A stretch of 64,000 bases of DNA. Origin: Flavobacteriaceae bacterium HL-DH10. GTDB lineage: Bacteria; Bacteroidota; Bacteroidia; Flavobacteriales; Flavobacteriaceae. Below, piece after piece: positions 8,665-17,756 of the stretch. The stretch lies in assembly GCA_031826515.1 (NCBI GenBank), contig CP134536.1:3726501-3790500 (forward strand). Reading direction: 5' to 3'. Below the pieces are notes generated by a model that had not been told where the DNA came from, ran no database searches, and saw nothing but the letters and a program-made list of their open reading frames with translations. The translations under genes were made by a program, and so were the position numbers. Every line of letters starts with the position of its first letter. Position 1 is the first letter of the stretch.

Positions 8665-9480
8665 ATGAAACAAATAATAGTAATAATTGTATTTGTTCTT
8701 TTCACAAAAAGCACTTTCTCACAAAATATAGATCAAAGCAAAGTACCAGCAGTAGTATTAAATGCTTTTCAATTAATATATCCAAATGCAAATGATGTTC
8801 ATTGGGAAAAAGAAGATCAAAATTACCAGATTAAATATAAAGTCAATAGCAAGCCTCATATTTTAAAAATGGACTACAAAGGATATGTTTTTCAGCACTT
8901 ACAGGATTTATATGCTAGTGAGATACCTCCGGTAGTTTTAAATACGATTCAACCAAGAATTACCTATTTTGATATAGAAGACGCAGATAAATACGAAAAA
9001 GATAATAGAATTACATACGAAATCAAATTTAAGATTGATGGAAAACACCATTACTTCTGGGTAAACGAAAAAGGAAAATTATTAAAGTATAGAAAAGAAT
9101 TAAAAGATAGTGAGGTTCCTTTATCTATCATGAATAGTATTAAAAGTAAATATGGAAACATAGATATTGATTATTCTAAATATGTTGAAGAAAGGGGTGA
9201 AATAATATACATTGTTCGAGGTGAAATTAATGACAACGACCATAATTTTAGATTTGATGATAAAGGGAATATTGTTAAACTAGTTGTGAATATTAAAAAT
9301 TCAGAGATTCCAGATTCTATTATTAAAACTTTAACTACTTCCTATAAAGATTATGAAATTCGAGATACTGATCTCATTGATGAAAAGGGGGAAACAATTT
9401 ATATCCTTAGAATTAAAAAATCAAAAGACCAGGTTTATGTAACCTTTAATGCTAACGGAAAAATACTGGAAGTAAAATAA
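8665..9480 (+). CDS. Secreted PepSY-like (BLIP-like, DUF2874) repeat protein
   Basis: The 271-residue product has a signal peptide ending near STFSQ, then a four-fold repeat of about 60-65 residues. Each unit has a helix starting like SKVPAVVLNAF, SEIPPVVLNTI, SEVPLSIMNSI or SEIPDSIIKTL, followed by beta strands with aromatic and basic residues. This is the PepSY-like, beta-lactamase-inhibitor-like fold common in Bacteroidota periplasmic proteins of unknown function. It opens the PL10-PL1-PL1 operon, with 11 bases to the next gene. A role in signalling with the nearby kinase is only a suggestion; no catalytic residues are visible. Confidence 0.72.
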   Translation: MKQIIVIIVFVLFTKSTFSQNIDQSKVPAVVLNAFQLIYPNANDVHWEKEDQNYQIKYKVNSKPHILKMDYKGYVFQHLQDLYASEIPPVVLNTIQPRITYFDIEDADKYEKDNRITYEIKFKIDGKHHYFWVNEKGKLLKYRKELKDSEVPLSIMNSIKSKYGNIDIDYSKYVEERGEIIYIVRGEINDNDHNFRFDDKGNIVKLVVNIKNSEIPDSIIKTLTTSYKDYEIRDTDLIDEKGETIYILRIKKSKDQVYVTFNANGKILEVK

Positions 9481-9491
9481 TCCATTATAAA

Positions 9492-10652
9492 ATGCAAATA
9501 AAAAAAATCATATCTGTTACGATATTAACCCTAACAATAACTATTGGCTTTACTCAAAACAAAGTCCCCAACTACCTCAATAAAAAATGGAATTATGTGG
9601 CAAAAAATATGCCATCAGATTGGTATGGGTCCAATGAAGCAAAATTGGTTGCAGAACATGTATTACTTACTCAAAAAGACATTGGAGGATGGGAGAAAAA
9701 CAAACCATATCATCATAGTTTTTCAGAATTAGAAAGGGAAGAATATATTAAAAACAAATCTAAAAAAGGAGGAACATTTGATAATGGATCAACTATTACC
9801 GAGCTATTTTTTTTAGCAAAAGTATATTTACAAATACCCGATGAGCGATATAAACAAGCTTTTGAAAAAGGAGTAAATTATATTTTTATTGCACAATATG
9901 AAAATGGCGGATGGCCGCAATATTTCCCTATTAAAGATGCCGAAGATGAAATTCTTTTAGATAACACAGAGCCCTATTCAATGCATATTACATATAATGA
10001 TAATGCGATGGTTAACACCATGAAGTTTTTAAAAAGTATATTTAATAACAGCCAAGTGTTCGATGCTTTAAAAATAGACAAAGTCATAAAAGAAAAGGCT
10101 AAAAAAGCATTTAAAAAAGGGATTGAATGTATTCTCAATACTCAAATAATTGTTGATGGAAAACGCACAGTATGGTGTGCACAACATGATGCAAAAACAC
10201 TGGCACCTGCTAATGCTAGAAGCTATGAACTAGCATCGTTTAGTGGAGCAGAATCAGTAGACATTGTATTATTATTAATGGAAGAAAAAAAGCCGTCAAA
10301 GGAAATTATTGCATCTGTAAACGGTGCTGTAAATTGGTTTAAAAATCACAAAATTGAAGGATTAAAAATAGAAAGAGAAATTCAAGAAGATGGAAAGCGT
10401 AACAGAATTGTTGTTAAGGATAAAAATGCACCAACCTTATGGGCTCGTTTTTACGATTTAGATACTGAAATGCCTTATTTCTGTGACCGTGATGGTATAA
10501 AGAAAAAAACATTAGCTGAAATAGGTTACAATCGCAGAAATGGATATAGTTGGTATACCAATAAGCCTCAAGTAGCATTAGATAAGCATCAAGAATGGCT
10601 GTTACAAACAATATGCTATTCAGATGTTCTAGACTATTTAATTTCAAACTAA
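9492..10652 (+). CDS. Pectate lyase, PL10 family
   Basis: The 386-residue enzyme has a signal peptide ending near ITIGFTQ. Landmarks of PL10 include DIGGWEKN, TFDNGSTITELFFLA, YENGGWPQYFP, YNDNAMVNTMKFL, and WARFYDLDTEMPYFCDRDG near the C-terminus. PL10 enzymes cleave polygalacturonate by calcium-dependent beta-elimination in an (alpha/alpha)3 fold. The length matches a single catalytic domain with no extra binding module and no T9SS sorting domain, so it is probably periplasmic. It sits in an operon between the PepSY-like gene (11 bases) and the first PL1 gene (18 bases). Its unsaturated products are suitable substrates for the GH105 enzyme. Confidence 0.88.
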   Translation: MQIKKIISVTILTLTITIGFTQNKVPNYLNKKWNYVAKNMPSDWYGSNEAKLVAEHVLLTQKDIGGWEKNKPYHHSFSELEREEYIKNKSKKGGTFDNGSTITELFFLAKVYLQIPDERYKQAFEKGVNYIFIAQYENGGWPQYFPIKDAEDEILLDNTEPYSMHITYNDNAMVNTMKFLKSIFNNSQVFDALKIDKVIKEKAKKAFKKGIECILNTQIIVDGKRTVWCAQHDAKTLAPANARSYELASFSGAESVDIVLLLMEEKKPSKEIIASVNGAVNWFKNHKIEGLKIEREIQEDGKRNRIVVKDKNAPTLWARFYDLDTEMPYFCDRDGIKKKTLAEIGYNRRNGYSWYTNKPQVALDKHQEWLLQTICYSDVLDYLISN

Positions 10653-10670
10653 CACTTATAATTTTATTAT

Positions 10671-12062
10671 ATGAATAAACTTATTTTATACATACTGATA
10701 GCTTTATTGTTTTTTGGTAAATCTTGGTCTCAACAGCTAGCATTTCCTACTGCTGAAGGTTATGGAAAATATACCGTTGGAGGACGCGGCGGTAAGGTCT
10801 TTGAAGTGACTAATTTAAATGATTCTGGTGAAGGAAGTTTAAGAGCTGCAGTTGAAGCATCAGGACCTAGAACTGTTGTCTTTAGAGTATCAGGAACTAT
10901 CGTGCTTGAAAAACCGTTAACAATTAAAAATCCATATATCACTATTGCAGGTCAAACAGCTCCAGGCGACGGTATTTGCTTAAGAAAATGGCCATTGATA
11001 ATTGGGACTAACAATGTTATTATTCGATATATAAGAGTACGTTTTGGAAATGAATCAGGTTCGGATGCCGATGCCATTTCAAGTAGATATACTAAAAACT
11101 TGATTCTAGACCATGTTTCAGCGAGTTGGAGTGTAGATGAAACCATGTCCATTTATCATTGTGAAAATGTAACAGTACAATGGTGCATCATTTCAGAAAG
11201 TTTGTATAACTCTAATCACATAAAAGGAATTCACGGATTTGGCGGTATTTGGGGATCTAATTATAGTAGCTACCACCACAATTTAATAGCAAATCATTCC
11301 AGTAGAAATGTGCGTTTTGCCTCAGGTTCCGGCAATACCGACTATAGAAATAATGTTATTTACAATTGGGGCTATCAAAGTGCTTATGGCGGAGAAAACC
11401 AACAAAAAGGTAATGATAAATTTAATTTTTCTAATATTAATATGGTTGCTAATTATTATAAACCTGGACCTGCAACGCAACCAGGAAATGTATCCTATCG
11501 AATAGTAAATCCGTCTCGTCGTGATGTGGTAACTGATTACGGAAAATGGTTTGTAGCAGATAATTTTATGGAAGGAAATCCAAATGTTTCTACCAATAAC
11601 TGGAATGATGGTGTGCAACCTCAAGACGGTGATTCAGATTTGGAAAGAGTAAAAGCAAATCAACCATGGCCTGCCATGGCTATCAAGCAACATACCGCAA
11701 AAGAAGCTTATAATTTAGTACTCGAAAATGCGGGAGCAACGCTTCCAAAACGTGATTCGGTTGATACTCGAATAATTAGTGATGCTAAAAGTGGTATGGC
11801 CACTTTTGAAGGTCCTACTTATAGAAAAACCAAGAAAATGAAAGACATATCTAAAAAGAGCGGTATTATTGATACACCTAACGATGTTGGAGGATGGCCA
11901 AAATTAAAAAGTGCCCCAGCTCCAATAGATACAGACCATGATGGTATGCCAGACAAATGGGAAAATAAAAATGAATTGAATCCAAAAAATGCAGATGACA
12001 GAAATAATTTAGGCAAAGATGGATACACCATGTTAGAAATATATCTGAATAGTATAAATTAA
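10671..12062 (+). CDS. Pectate lyase, PL1 family (first of two tandem copies)
   Basis: The 463-residue product has a signal peptide ending near KSWSQ. The mature N-terminus LAFPTAEGYGKYTVGGRGG and the segment NDSGEGSLRAAV, then GTIVLEKPLTI and ITIAGQTAPGDGICLR, are typical of Bacteroidota PL1 parallel beta-helix pectate lyases. ILDHVSASWSVDETMS lies in the catalytic cleft region. A C-terminal segment DTDHDGMPDKWEN resembles a calcium-binding thrombospondin type 3 loop and ends in a short LEIYLN tail. The next gene is a paralogue 18 bases downstream, and both belong to the PepSY-PL10 operon. No sorting domain for type IX secretion is seen. Confidence 0.87.
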   Translation: MNKLILYILIALLFFGKSWSQQLAFPTAEGYGKYTVGGRGGKVFEVTNLNDSGEGSLRAAVEASGPRTVVFRVSGTIVLEKPLTIKNPYITIAGQTAPGDGICLRKWPLIIGTNNVIIRYIRVRFGNESGSDADAISSRYTKNLILDHVSASWSVDETMSIYHCENVTVQWCIISESLYNSNHIKGIHGFGGIWGSNYSSYHHNLIANHSSRNVRFASGSGNTDYRNNVIYNWGYQSAYGGENQQKGNDKFNFSNINMVANYYKPGPATQPGNVSYRIVNPSRRDVVTDYGKWFVADNFMEGNPNVSTNNWNDGVQPQDGDSDLERVKANQPWPAMAIKQHTAKEAYNLVLENAGATLPKRDSVDTRIISDAKSGMATFEGPTYRKTKKMKDISKKSGIIDTPNDVGGWPKLKSAPAPIDTDHDGMPDKWENKNELNPKNADDRNNLGKDGYTMLEIYLNSIN

Positions 12063-12080
12063 AAACTAAATTAGGTTCTT

Positions 12081-13418
12081 ATGAAAAAATACATTTTTAC
12101 CATACTAGCATGTGCACTATTTTTAACGGCTGCTAGGTCTCAACAACTCGCATTTCCTACAGCAGAAGGTTTTGGCGCCTACTCTAAAGGAGGTCGTGGA
12201 GGTCAGGTGCTTTATGTCAATAATCTTGATGACGAAGGAAAAGGAAGTTTACGTTGGGCTATAGAGCATGAAGGCCCTCGTACAATAGTGTTTTCAATTT
12301 CTGGAACCATTGAACTCAAAAGTCGATTAGATATTAAAAACCCTTACTTAACTATTGCTGGTCAAACGGCTCCTGGTGATGGTATTTGTTTAAAAGGTGA
12401 AACACTGAAAATTTTAACGCATGATATCATCATCCGTTACATACGTGTGCGCTTAGGTGATGGGAAACATGGTGAAGGCAGCAAACAAGGTAAAGATGGT
12501 ATCGATTTATCTTTAGGTGAAAATATTATAGTAGATCACTGTTCTGCTAGTTGGAGTTTAGATGAAGTGTTATCTACTTCATCCTATAGACCAACTTTAA
12601 CTAAAGTTACGGTCCAATGGTGTTTTATTACAGAAGCTTTAAATGTTGATGGTCATGGTTTCGGATCTTTAATTCGTGGTACAGGAGGTGCAAAATACAG
12701 TTATTTACATAATTTGTATGCTCATAATCAAGGGAGAAATCCACGTCCAGGAAATTACAATTCTAACCCATACACTAAAGACCCTGAGGGTTTACTTCTT
12801 GATTTTACAAACAATGTATTATATAATTGGGGTGGTGGTCATGCAGGATATAATGCCGATTCTATAAGCGTTACGCGCCTAAATTATGTAAATAACTATC
12901 TTATTGAAGGTAAGGATTCTAGACAAACAGGTATTGCATATTCTACAGGTTCTCCGTATAATAAATCATATTTTTCTGGAAATTATTACAATAACCAACT
13001 TCCAGAAAACCCATGGAATCTTGTTAAATTTAAGAGTAGTTGGACAGAAAAAAACATTCAAGATTATAAACAAACAAAACCTTTTGAAACTGCAACTGTG
13101 AAAATAGAAGATGCAAAAATAGCATATCAACGGGTTTTAAAAGAAGGTGGTGCCATTTTACCAAACCGAGATGCAGTTGATAAACGCATTGTAAATCATG
13201 TAAAAAAGCGAACAGGTCAAATTATAAAAAGTCAAGAAGATATTGGAGGCTGGCCAGAATTAAAAAGTACCCCTGCTCCTATTGATTCAGATAACGATGG
13301 TATGCCCGATTTATGGGAAAAGAAAAATAAACTAAATCCTAAAAAGGCAAATGATAGAAATAAATTATCTCCTGATGGCTATACCATGTTAGAAGTTTAT
13401 TTAAACACTATAAAATAA
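12081..13418 (+). CDS. Pectate lyase, PL1 family (second tandem copy)
   Basis: The 445-residue protein is a clear paralogue of the preceding gene. It shares the signal peptide type (TAARSQ), LAFPTAEGFGAYSKGGRGG, GSLRWAIEHEGPRTIVF, TIAGQTAPGDGICLKG, IVDHCSASWSLDEVLS and the C-terminal DSDNDGMPDLWEK calcium-loop segment. Central loops differ, so the two probably prefer different pectin patterns or chain ends; this is inferred. It is the last gene of the operon, and 171 bases separate it from gcvT. A beta-helix lyase acting outside the cytoplasm on polygalacturonate is the expected role. Confidence 0.87.
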   Translation: MKKYIFTILACALFLTAARSQQLAFPTAEGFGAYSKGGRGGQVLYVNNLDDEGKGSLRWAIEHEGPRTIVFSISGTIELKSRLDIKNPYLTIAGQTAPGDGICLKGETLKILTHDIIIRYIRVRLGDGKHGEGSKQGKDGIDLSLGENIIVDHCSASWSLDEVLSTSSYRPTLTKVTVQWCFITEALNVDGHGFGSLIRGTGGAKYSYLHNLYAHNQGRNPRPGNYNSNPYTKDPEGLLLDFTNNVLYNWGGGHAGYNADSISVTRLNYVNNYLIEGKDSRQTGIAYSTGSPYNKSYFSGNYYNNQLPENPWNLVKFKSSWTEKNIQDYKQTKPFETATVKIEDAKIAYQRVLKEGGAILPNRDAVDKRIVNHVKKRTGQIIKSQEDIGGWPELKSTPAPIDSDNDGMPDLWEKKNKLNPKKANDRNKLSPDGYTMLEVYLNTIK

Positions 13419-13555
13419 AAAGTATTACACATTCTAAATATAAATTTTTATATAAATTTTTTGAATCAAGATATACGCACAAAAACACACAACTAATAAC
13501 GCCCTTTTTTTATTCTTTTAACTTTTCGTAAAAACGGTCATCTATATTTTTTCAA

Positions 13556-13563
13556 TACATTTG
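13556..13563 (+). promoter_or_regulatory. Candidate -7 box of the gcvT promoter
   Basis: TACATTTG fits the Bacteroidota -7 consensus TAnnTTTG and lies 26 bases before the gcvT ATG. I see no TTTG at the usual distance upstream. The motif CGTAAAAACG at 13527-13536 sits there instead; its reverse complement recurs upstream of the gene at 23597. Confidence 0.4.
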
Positions 13564-13589
13564 CTTTTCAAATTTTGAATACGTTTTAA

Positions 13590-14672
13590 ATGAAAAATAC
13601 GGCTTTAACAAAAACACATCAAGCTCTTGGAGCTAAAATGGTACCCTTTGCAGGTTATAATATGCCTGTTCAATATGAAGGTGTAAATATTGAGCATGAA
13701 ACAGTGCGTAAAGCTGTTGGTGTGTTTGATGTTTCACACATGGGAGAATTTTTAATAGAAGGCGAACATGCCTTAGATTTAATTCAAAAGGTATCAAGTA
13801 ACGATGCTACAAAATTAACCATTGGAAAAGCACAATATAGCTGTATGCCAAATAATAACGGTGGTATAGTTGATGATTTAATTATTTACAAGATAAAAGA
13901 AAACACCTATTTATTAGTTGTAAATGCTAGTAATATTGAAAAAGATTGGAATTGGATTCAATCTAAAAATGATGTCGGTGCTACCATGCGCGATTTAAGT
14001 GAAGACTATTCATTGCTTGCTATTCAAGGGCCTAAAGCTATTGAAGCCATGCAAAGTTTAACAAGTCATGATTTAGCTGCTATTAAATTTTATAATTTTA
14101 TAATTGGTGAGTTTGCAGGCATTGAAAATGTAATCATTTCGGCAACTGGCTACACAGGAAGTGGCGGATTTGAAATTTATTGTAAAAACAGTGAAGTGAA
14201 GCAAATTTGGGATAAAGTATTTAAAGCTGGAGCAGATTTTGGTATTAAGCCTATTGGTTTAGCTGCTCGTGATACTTTACGATTAGAAATGGGGTATTGT
14301 CTTTATGGTAATGATATCGACGATACCACTTCTCCTATTGAAGCTGGTTTAGGATGGATTACAAAATTTACAAAAGATTTTACAAATTCAGAAGCCTTAA
14401 AAAATCAAAAAGATCACGGTGTAGAACGTAAACTTATTGCTTTCGAAATTGACGGTCGTGGTATTCCACGCCATGGATATGATATAGTTGATGGCAACGG
14501 AAATAAAATTGGAGAAGTCACCTCAGGCACCATGTCTCCTAGTTTAGGTAAAGGTATTGGCTTAGGGTATGTTCCAACAATTTTTGCTGATGTGAATACC
14601 AAAATTAATATTCAAATACGTAAAAACGCTATTCCTGCAACGGTTATAAAATTGCCTTTTTATAAAGAATAA
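13590..14672 (+). CDS. gcvT: Aminomethyltransferase, T protein of the glycine cleavage system
   Basis: The 360-residue length matches GcvT exactly. The N-terminal segment [18 protein letters not shown], then [15 protein letters not shown], and later [20 protein letters not shown] are signature stretches of the tetrahydrofolate-binding fold. The enzyme transfers the one-carbon unit from the aminomethyl-lipoyl H protein to tetrahydrofolate and releases ammonia. No gcvH or gcvP is nearby, which is usual in Flavobacteriaceae. The gene begins 171 bases after the pectin operon and has its own TAnnTTTG-type box. Its stop is followed after 29 bases by the reductase gene, so those may be co-transcribed. 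Confidence 0.95.
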   Translation: MKNTALTKTHQALGAKMVPFAGYNMPVQYEGVNIEHETVRKAVGVFDVSHMGEFLIEGEHALDLIQKVSSNDATKLTIGKAQYSCMPNNNGGIVDDLIIYKIKENTYLLVVNASNIEKDWNWIQSKNDVGATMRDLSEDYSLLAIQGPKAIEAMQSLTSHDLAAIKFYNFIIGEFAGIENVIISATGYTGSGGFEIYCKNSEVKQIWDKVFKAGADFGIKPIGLAARDTLRLEMGYCLYGNDIDDTTSPIEAGLGWITKFTKDFTNSEALKNQKDHGVERKLIAFEIDGRGIPRHGYDIVDGNGNKIGEVTSGTMSPSLGKGIGLGYVPTIFADVNTKINIQIRKNAIPATVIKLPFYKE

Positions 14673-14701
14673 ATAATTCTTTTTTTAATGTAAATGGATT
14701 A

Positions 14702-15535
14702 ATGAGAAAGAAAAAAGAGAGCAAACATAGAATATTAATATTAGGTGCCAGCGGATTTTTAGGTGGTGCTATCTACAAAGAACTCTGCTCCTATTTCAGG
14801 ACTTTTGGTACGTATAATATTTCAAATAAATCACTAGAAAAAAACAAGCATTTTTTTCAGTATAACATTGAAGAAGATGATATTTATGAAATTCTAGATA
14901 TTGTAAAACCAACCATTATCATTTCATCACTTCGAGGCGATTTTGCAGCACAATTTATTGCACATAAGCACCTCGCTGAATATGTGTTTTCTACTAAAAT
15001 TAAAATTTTATTTTTATCATCAGCCAATGTATTTGATGCGTATAGCAAATACCCGAGTTATGAACTAGATAAAACATATAGTAATAGCATTTATGGGCAT
15101 TTCAAAATAAAAATTGAGAATATGCTTTTACGCCTACCCAAAAAACAAGTTGCTATTTTAAGATTGCCCATGGTGTTTGGTGCACAATCACCAAGGGTTT
15201 TAGAAATTAATCAGAATATAAAAGAAAAAATACCAGTAGAAGTATTTCCAAATTTAATAATGAACGCTACTAACGATAGTAAGCTAACTCAACAAATTCA
15301 CTATATTATTAATAGAAATAGAACAGGTATTTTTCATTTAGGTTCTACCGATTTGGTGCATCATGACGATTTTATTAAAGAGATAATCAAATCTTTAGAA
15401 TTAAAAAATGCTATATATAAACAAGTGTTTACGACTAATGACGACAGATATTTAGCTGTAATACCAAAATATAATTTACTTCCAAAAAACTTGCAGTTAT
15501 TAAGTCAAGAAATATTAACAGAACTGGAAATATAA
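14702..15535 (+). CDS. NAD(P)-dependent sugar epimerase/reductase, RmlD-like
   Basis: The 277-residue protein begins with a Rossmann motif (ILILGASGFLGGAIY, GxxGxxG) and belongs to the extended SDR class. ILFLSSANVFDAY carries the Ser region, and YGHFKIKIENML carries the YxxxK pair expected for catalysis. RLPMVFGAQSPR resembles dTDP-4-dehydrorhamnose reductases, which act on a nucleotide sugar with NADPH. The genes on both sides are unrelated to sugar synthesis, so a specific substrate cannot be given. It lies 29 bases after gcvT, and 56 bases precede the preferred start of the pterin dehydratase gene. Confidence 0.75.
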   Translation: MRKKKESKHRILILGASGFLGGAIYKELCSYFRTFGTYNISNKSLEKNKHFFQYNIEEDDIYEILDIVKPTIIISSLRGDFAAQFIAHKHLAEYVFSTKIKILFLSSANVFDAYSKYPSYELDKTYSNSIYGHFKIKIENMLLRLPKKQVAILRLPMVFGAQSPRVLEINQNIKEKIPVEVFPNLIMNATNDSKLTQQIHYIINRNRTGIFHLGSTDLVHHDDFIKEIIKSLELKNAIYKQVFTTNDDRYLAVIPKYNLLPKNLQLLSQEILTELEI

Positions 15536-15591
15536 GATTTCAAATGATTAAATTGGTGAAAATTTTTGAACCAAAAAAAACATCCTTAATT

Positions 15592-15885
15592 ATGAGTAAA
15601 TTATCTGAAGAAGATATAGAGAAAAAACTTTTACAATTTCCAGATTGGGATTATTATGACAATGCCATTCATGCTGAATTTGAATTTGAAAATTTTAAAG
15701 ACTGTTTTAGCGCTATGAGCCGTATTGCATTTGAATGTGAAGCTTTAAATCACCATCCAGATTGGTCTAATGTTTATAATGTACTTACTATCTCATTATC
15801 AACTCATGATGCTAAAGGAGTTACAAATAAAGATTTTAAATTAGCTGAAGCAATTGAAAATATTGTAGAACCTGATGAGGAATAA
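15592..15885 (+). CDS. 4a-hydroxytetrahydrobiopterin dehydratase (pterin carbinolamine dehydratase)
   Basis: The preferred start is the ATG at 15592, giving 97 residues that begin MSKLSEEDIEKKL; this matches the family length. An upstream in-frame ATG at 15544 would add 16 residues without family resemblance. The signature HHPDWSNVYN contains the catalytic histidine pair, and THDAKGVTNKDFKLA is the usual C-terminal stretch. The enzyme dehydrates the carbinolamine formed by aromatic amino acid hydroxylases, in the cytoplasm. It may be read through from the reductase gene. A canonical promoter for the next gene starts at its stop codon. Confidence 0.92.
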   Translation: MSKLSEEDIEKKLLQFPDWDYYDNAIHAEFEFENFKDCFSAMSRIAFECEALNHHPDWSNVYNVLTISLSTHDAKGVTNKDFKLAEAIENIVEPDEE

Positions 15886-15916
15886 TTTGCAATTAAGGAC
15901 TAGGTTTTTAACTTTG
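15886..15916 (+). promoter_or_regulatory. Canonical Bacteroidota promoter for yebC
   Basis: TTTG at 15886-15889 and TAACTTTG at 15909-15916 are separated by 19 bases. This fits the -33 TTTG and -7 TAnnTTTG consensus of Bacteroidota sigma factors at the favoured spacing. It is the clearest promoter in the window. Transcription should begin near 15922, leaving a leader of about 60 bases that includes the hairpin at 15951-15970. Confidence 0.7.
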
Positions 15917-15950
15917 TAGAAATAATCAAAAATTAGTTTAATTTAATAAG

Positions 15951-15970
15951 ATTCCTGCCTTTTCAGGAAT
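15951..15970. repeat. Short extragenic palindrome (ATTCCTG/CAGGAAT) in the yebC leader
   Basis: A perfect 7-bp stem with a six-base loop is followed by GACAAG. From memory, similar ATTCCTGCC...AGGAATGACA palindromes are dispersed between genes in many Flavobacteriaceae; this looks like a member with a degenerate loop. It lies within the predicted 5' untranslated region of yebC and could form an RNA hairpin there. Confidence 0.55.
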
Positions 15971-15983
15971 GACAAGATAAATT

Positions 15984-16703
15984 ATGGGAAGAGCTTTTGA
16001 ATTTAGAAAAGCACGTAAAATGAAGCGTTGGTCTGCTATGAGCAAAGCCTTTACTCGCATTGGTAAAGATATTGTAATGGCCGTAAAAGAAGGTGGTCCA
16101 GATCCAGCAAGTAATTCACGTTTAAGAGCTGTTATACAAAATGCTAAGGCTGTAAATATGCCTAAAGACAATGTAGAACGCGCCATTAAAAAAGCAAGTG
16201 ATAAAAGTCAAGGTGATTATAAAGAAGTCGTTTTTGAAGGTTACGCACCTCATGGTATTGCTGTTTTAGTGGAGACTGCAACCGATAATAATACACGAAC
16301 TGTGGCCAATGTACGTAGCTATTTTAACAAATGTGATGGTAGTTTAGGAACCTCTGGCTCTGTCGTGTTTATGTTCGATCATACTTGTAATTTTAGAATA
16401 AATGCTGAGGGCTTAGACCCCGAAGAGTTAGAATTAGAATTTATCGATTTTGGTGCCGAAGAAGTTTTTGCAGATGATGATGGTATATTAATTTATGCGC
16501 CTTTTGAAAGTTTTGGAGCCATTCAAGCTGAGTTAGAAAGTCGTGAAATTGAAATTTTATCTTCTGGGTTTGAACGTATTCCTCAAGTTACAAAACAATT
16601 AACGGCAGACGAAGTTGCTGATGTTGAGAAGCTATTGGAAAAACTTGAAGAAGACGATGATGTACAGTCAGTATATCACACTATGGAAGAAACGGCAGAG
16701 TAA
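15984..16703 (+). CDS. yebC: YebC/PmpR/TACO1 family protein
   Basis: The 239-residue product carries the family N-terminus MGRAFEFRKARKMKRWSAMS, then DPASNSRLRAVIQNAKAVNMP and GSVVFMFDHTC. Members have been described as DNA-binding transcription regulators and, more recently, as factors that help ribosomes through difficult sequences. Both roles rest on work in other species. The start at 15984 is fixed by the conserved MGRAFE start. A canonical promoter lies 68-98 bases upstream and a perfect terminator hairpin 22 bases downstream, so it is probably transcribed alone. Confidence 0.94.
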   Translation: MGRAFEFRKARKMKRWSAMSKAFTRIGKDIVMAVKEGGPDPASNSRLRAVIQNAKAVNMPKDNVERAIKKASDKSQGDYKEVVFEGYAPHGIAVLVETATDNNTRTVANVRSYFNKCDGSLGTSGSVVFMFDHTCNFRINAEGLDPEELELEFIDFGAEEVFADDDGILIYAPFESFGAIQAELESREIEILSSGFERIPQVTKQLTADEVADVEKLLEKLEEDDDVQSVYHTMEETAE

Positions 16704-16724
16704 ATAGAAAAATGCATCATTTAT

Positions 16725-16748
16725 AAAAAGAGCTATTAAGCTCTTTTT
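16725..16748 (+). terminator. Rho-independent terminator after yebC
   Basis: A perfect 10-bp stem (AAAAAGAGCT / AGCTCTTTTT) closes an ATTA loop and runs into T residues. It lies between the yebC stop and the next start on the same strand. Confidence 0.85.
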
Positions 16749-16769
16749 AATTTTTAATATAATTTATTT

Positions 16770-17744
16770 ATGAAAACTATCAATTGGGGAATTATTGGAT
16801 GTGGAGATGTTACTGAAGTAAAAAGTGGTCCTGCTTATAAATTAACAGAAGGCTTTAATATTACAGCTGTCATGCGACGTGATATAGAAAAACTAAAAGA
16901 CTATGCAAAGCGTCATAATATTGAAACTATTTACACAGACGCCGATGCCCTAATTAATGATAAAACTATTGATGCTGTTTATATAGCAACACCACCAGAT
17001 ACTCATAAATTGTATGCGCTTAAAGTAGCAGAAGCTGGAAAAATTTGTTGTATTGAAAAACCTATGACACCAAATTATACTGATAGTTTGGAGGTTTATA
17101 ATGCATTTAAAGAAAAGGAAATCCCCCTTTTTGTTGCTTACTACCGTCGTTCATTACCAAGATTTACCAAAATTAAAGACTGGTTAGAAAATAATTATAT
17201 TGGAGAGGTTAGACATATAAATTGGAACTTTAGTAAACCTGCTAGTGACATTGATAAATTAGGAGAATACAATTGGCGAACAGATATCGAAATTGCTCCT
17301 GGAGGCTATTTTGACGATTTAGCAAGTCATGGCTTTGACTTATTCGCATACCTGCTTGGTAACATAAATACGGCAAAGGGGATTAGTTTAAATCAACAAA
17401 AAAATTATACGGCAAAAGATGCCATAACAGCATGTTGGCTACATGACACAAACACTACAGGTTCCGCTTTTTGGAACTTTGACTGTGACGTTCATTTGGA
17501 TGATGTGGTTATTTATGGAAGTGAAGGGCAAATCAAGTTTTCAATTTTCCATGAAAATCCTATTATACTAGAAAGTAGGTCTAAAAACGAAGAACTATTT
17601 ATTGAGCACCCAAAGCATATTCAAATACACCATGTTGAAGGTATGAGAGATATGCTGATACATAAAGATTATACGCATCCATCTCTAGGAGAATCAGCAC
17701 TTCATGCCAATTGGGTTATGGATAAAGTATTAGGAATTATTTAG
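16770..17744 (+). CDS. Gfo/Idh/MocA family oxidoreductase
   Basis: The 324-residue protein starts with a Rossmann fold (NWGIIGCGDVTEVKSGPA), continues with DAVYIATPPDTHKLYALKVA and has the conserved EKP motif in CCIEKPMTPNY. The C-terminal half has GGYFDDLASHGFDLFAYL, where the Asp and His near the active site are typical. Such enzymes oxidise or reduce sugars, inositols or related compounds with NAD(P). The context (a terminator upstream, a convergent NYN gene 12 bases downstream) gives no clue to the substrate. It begins 21 bases after the yebC terminator, so its promoter must overlap that hairpin or lie within it. Confidence 0.87.
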   Translation: MKTINWGIIGCGDVTEVKSGPAYKLTEGFNITAVMRRDIEKLKDYAKRHNIETIYTDADALINDKTIDAVYIATPPDTHKLYALKVAEAGKICCIEKPMTPNYTDSLEVYNAFKEKEIPLFVAYYRRSLPRFTKIKDWLENNYIGEVRHINWNFSKPASDIDKLGEYNWRTDIEIAPGGYFDDLASHGFDLFAYLLGNINTAKGISLNQQKNYTAKDAITACWLHDTNTTGSAFWNFDCDVHLDDVVIYGSEGQIKFSIFHENPIILESRSKNEELFIEHPKHIQIHHVEGMRDMLIHKDYTHPSLGESALHANWVMDKVLGII

Positions 17745-17756
17745 AAACAGGTTTAA

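Noticed and set aside
15544-15591. Upstream ATG for the pterin dehydratase
   Set aside because: The extra 16 residues do not resemble the family, which starts near the ATG at 15592.
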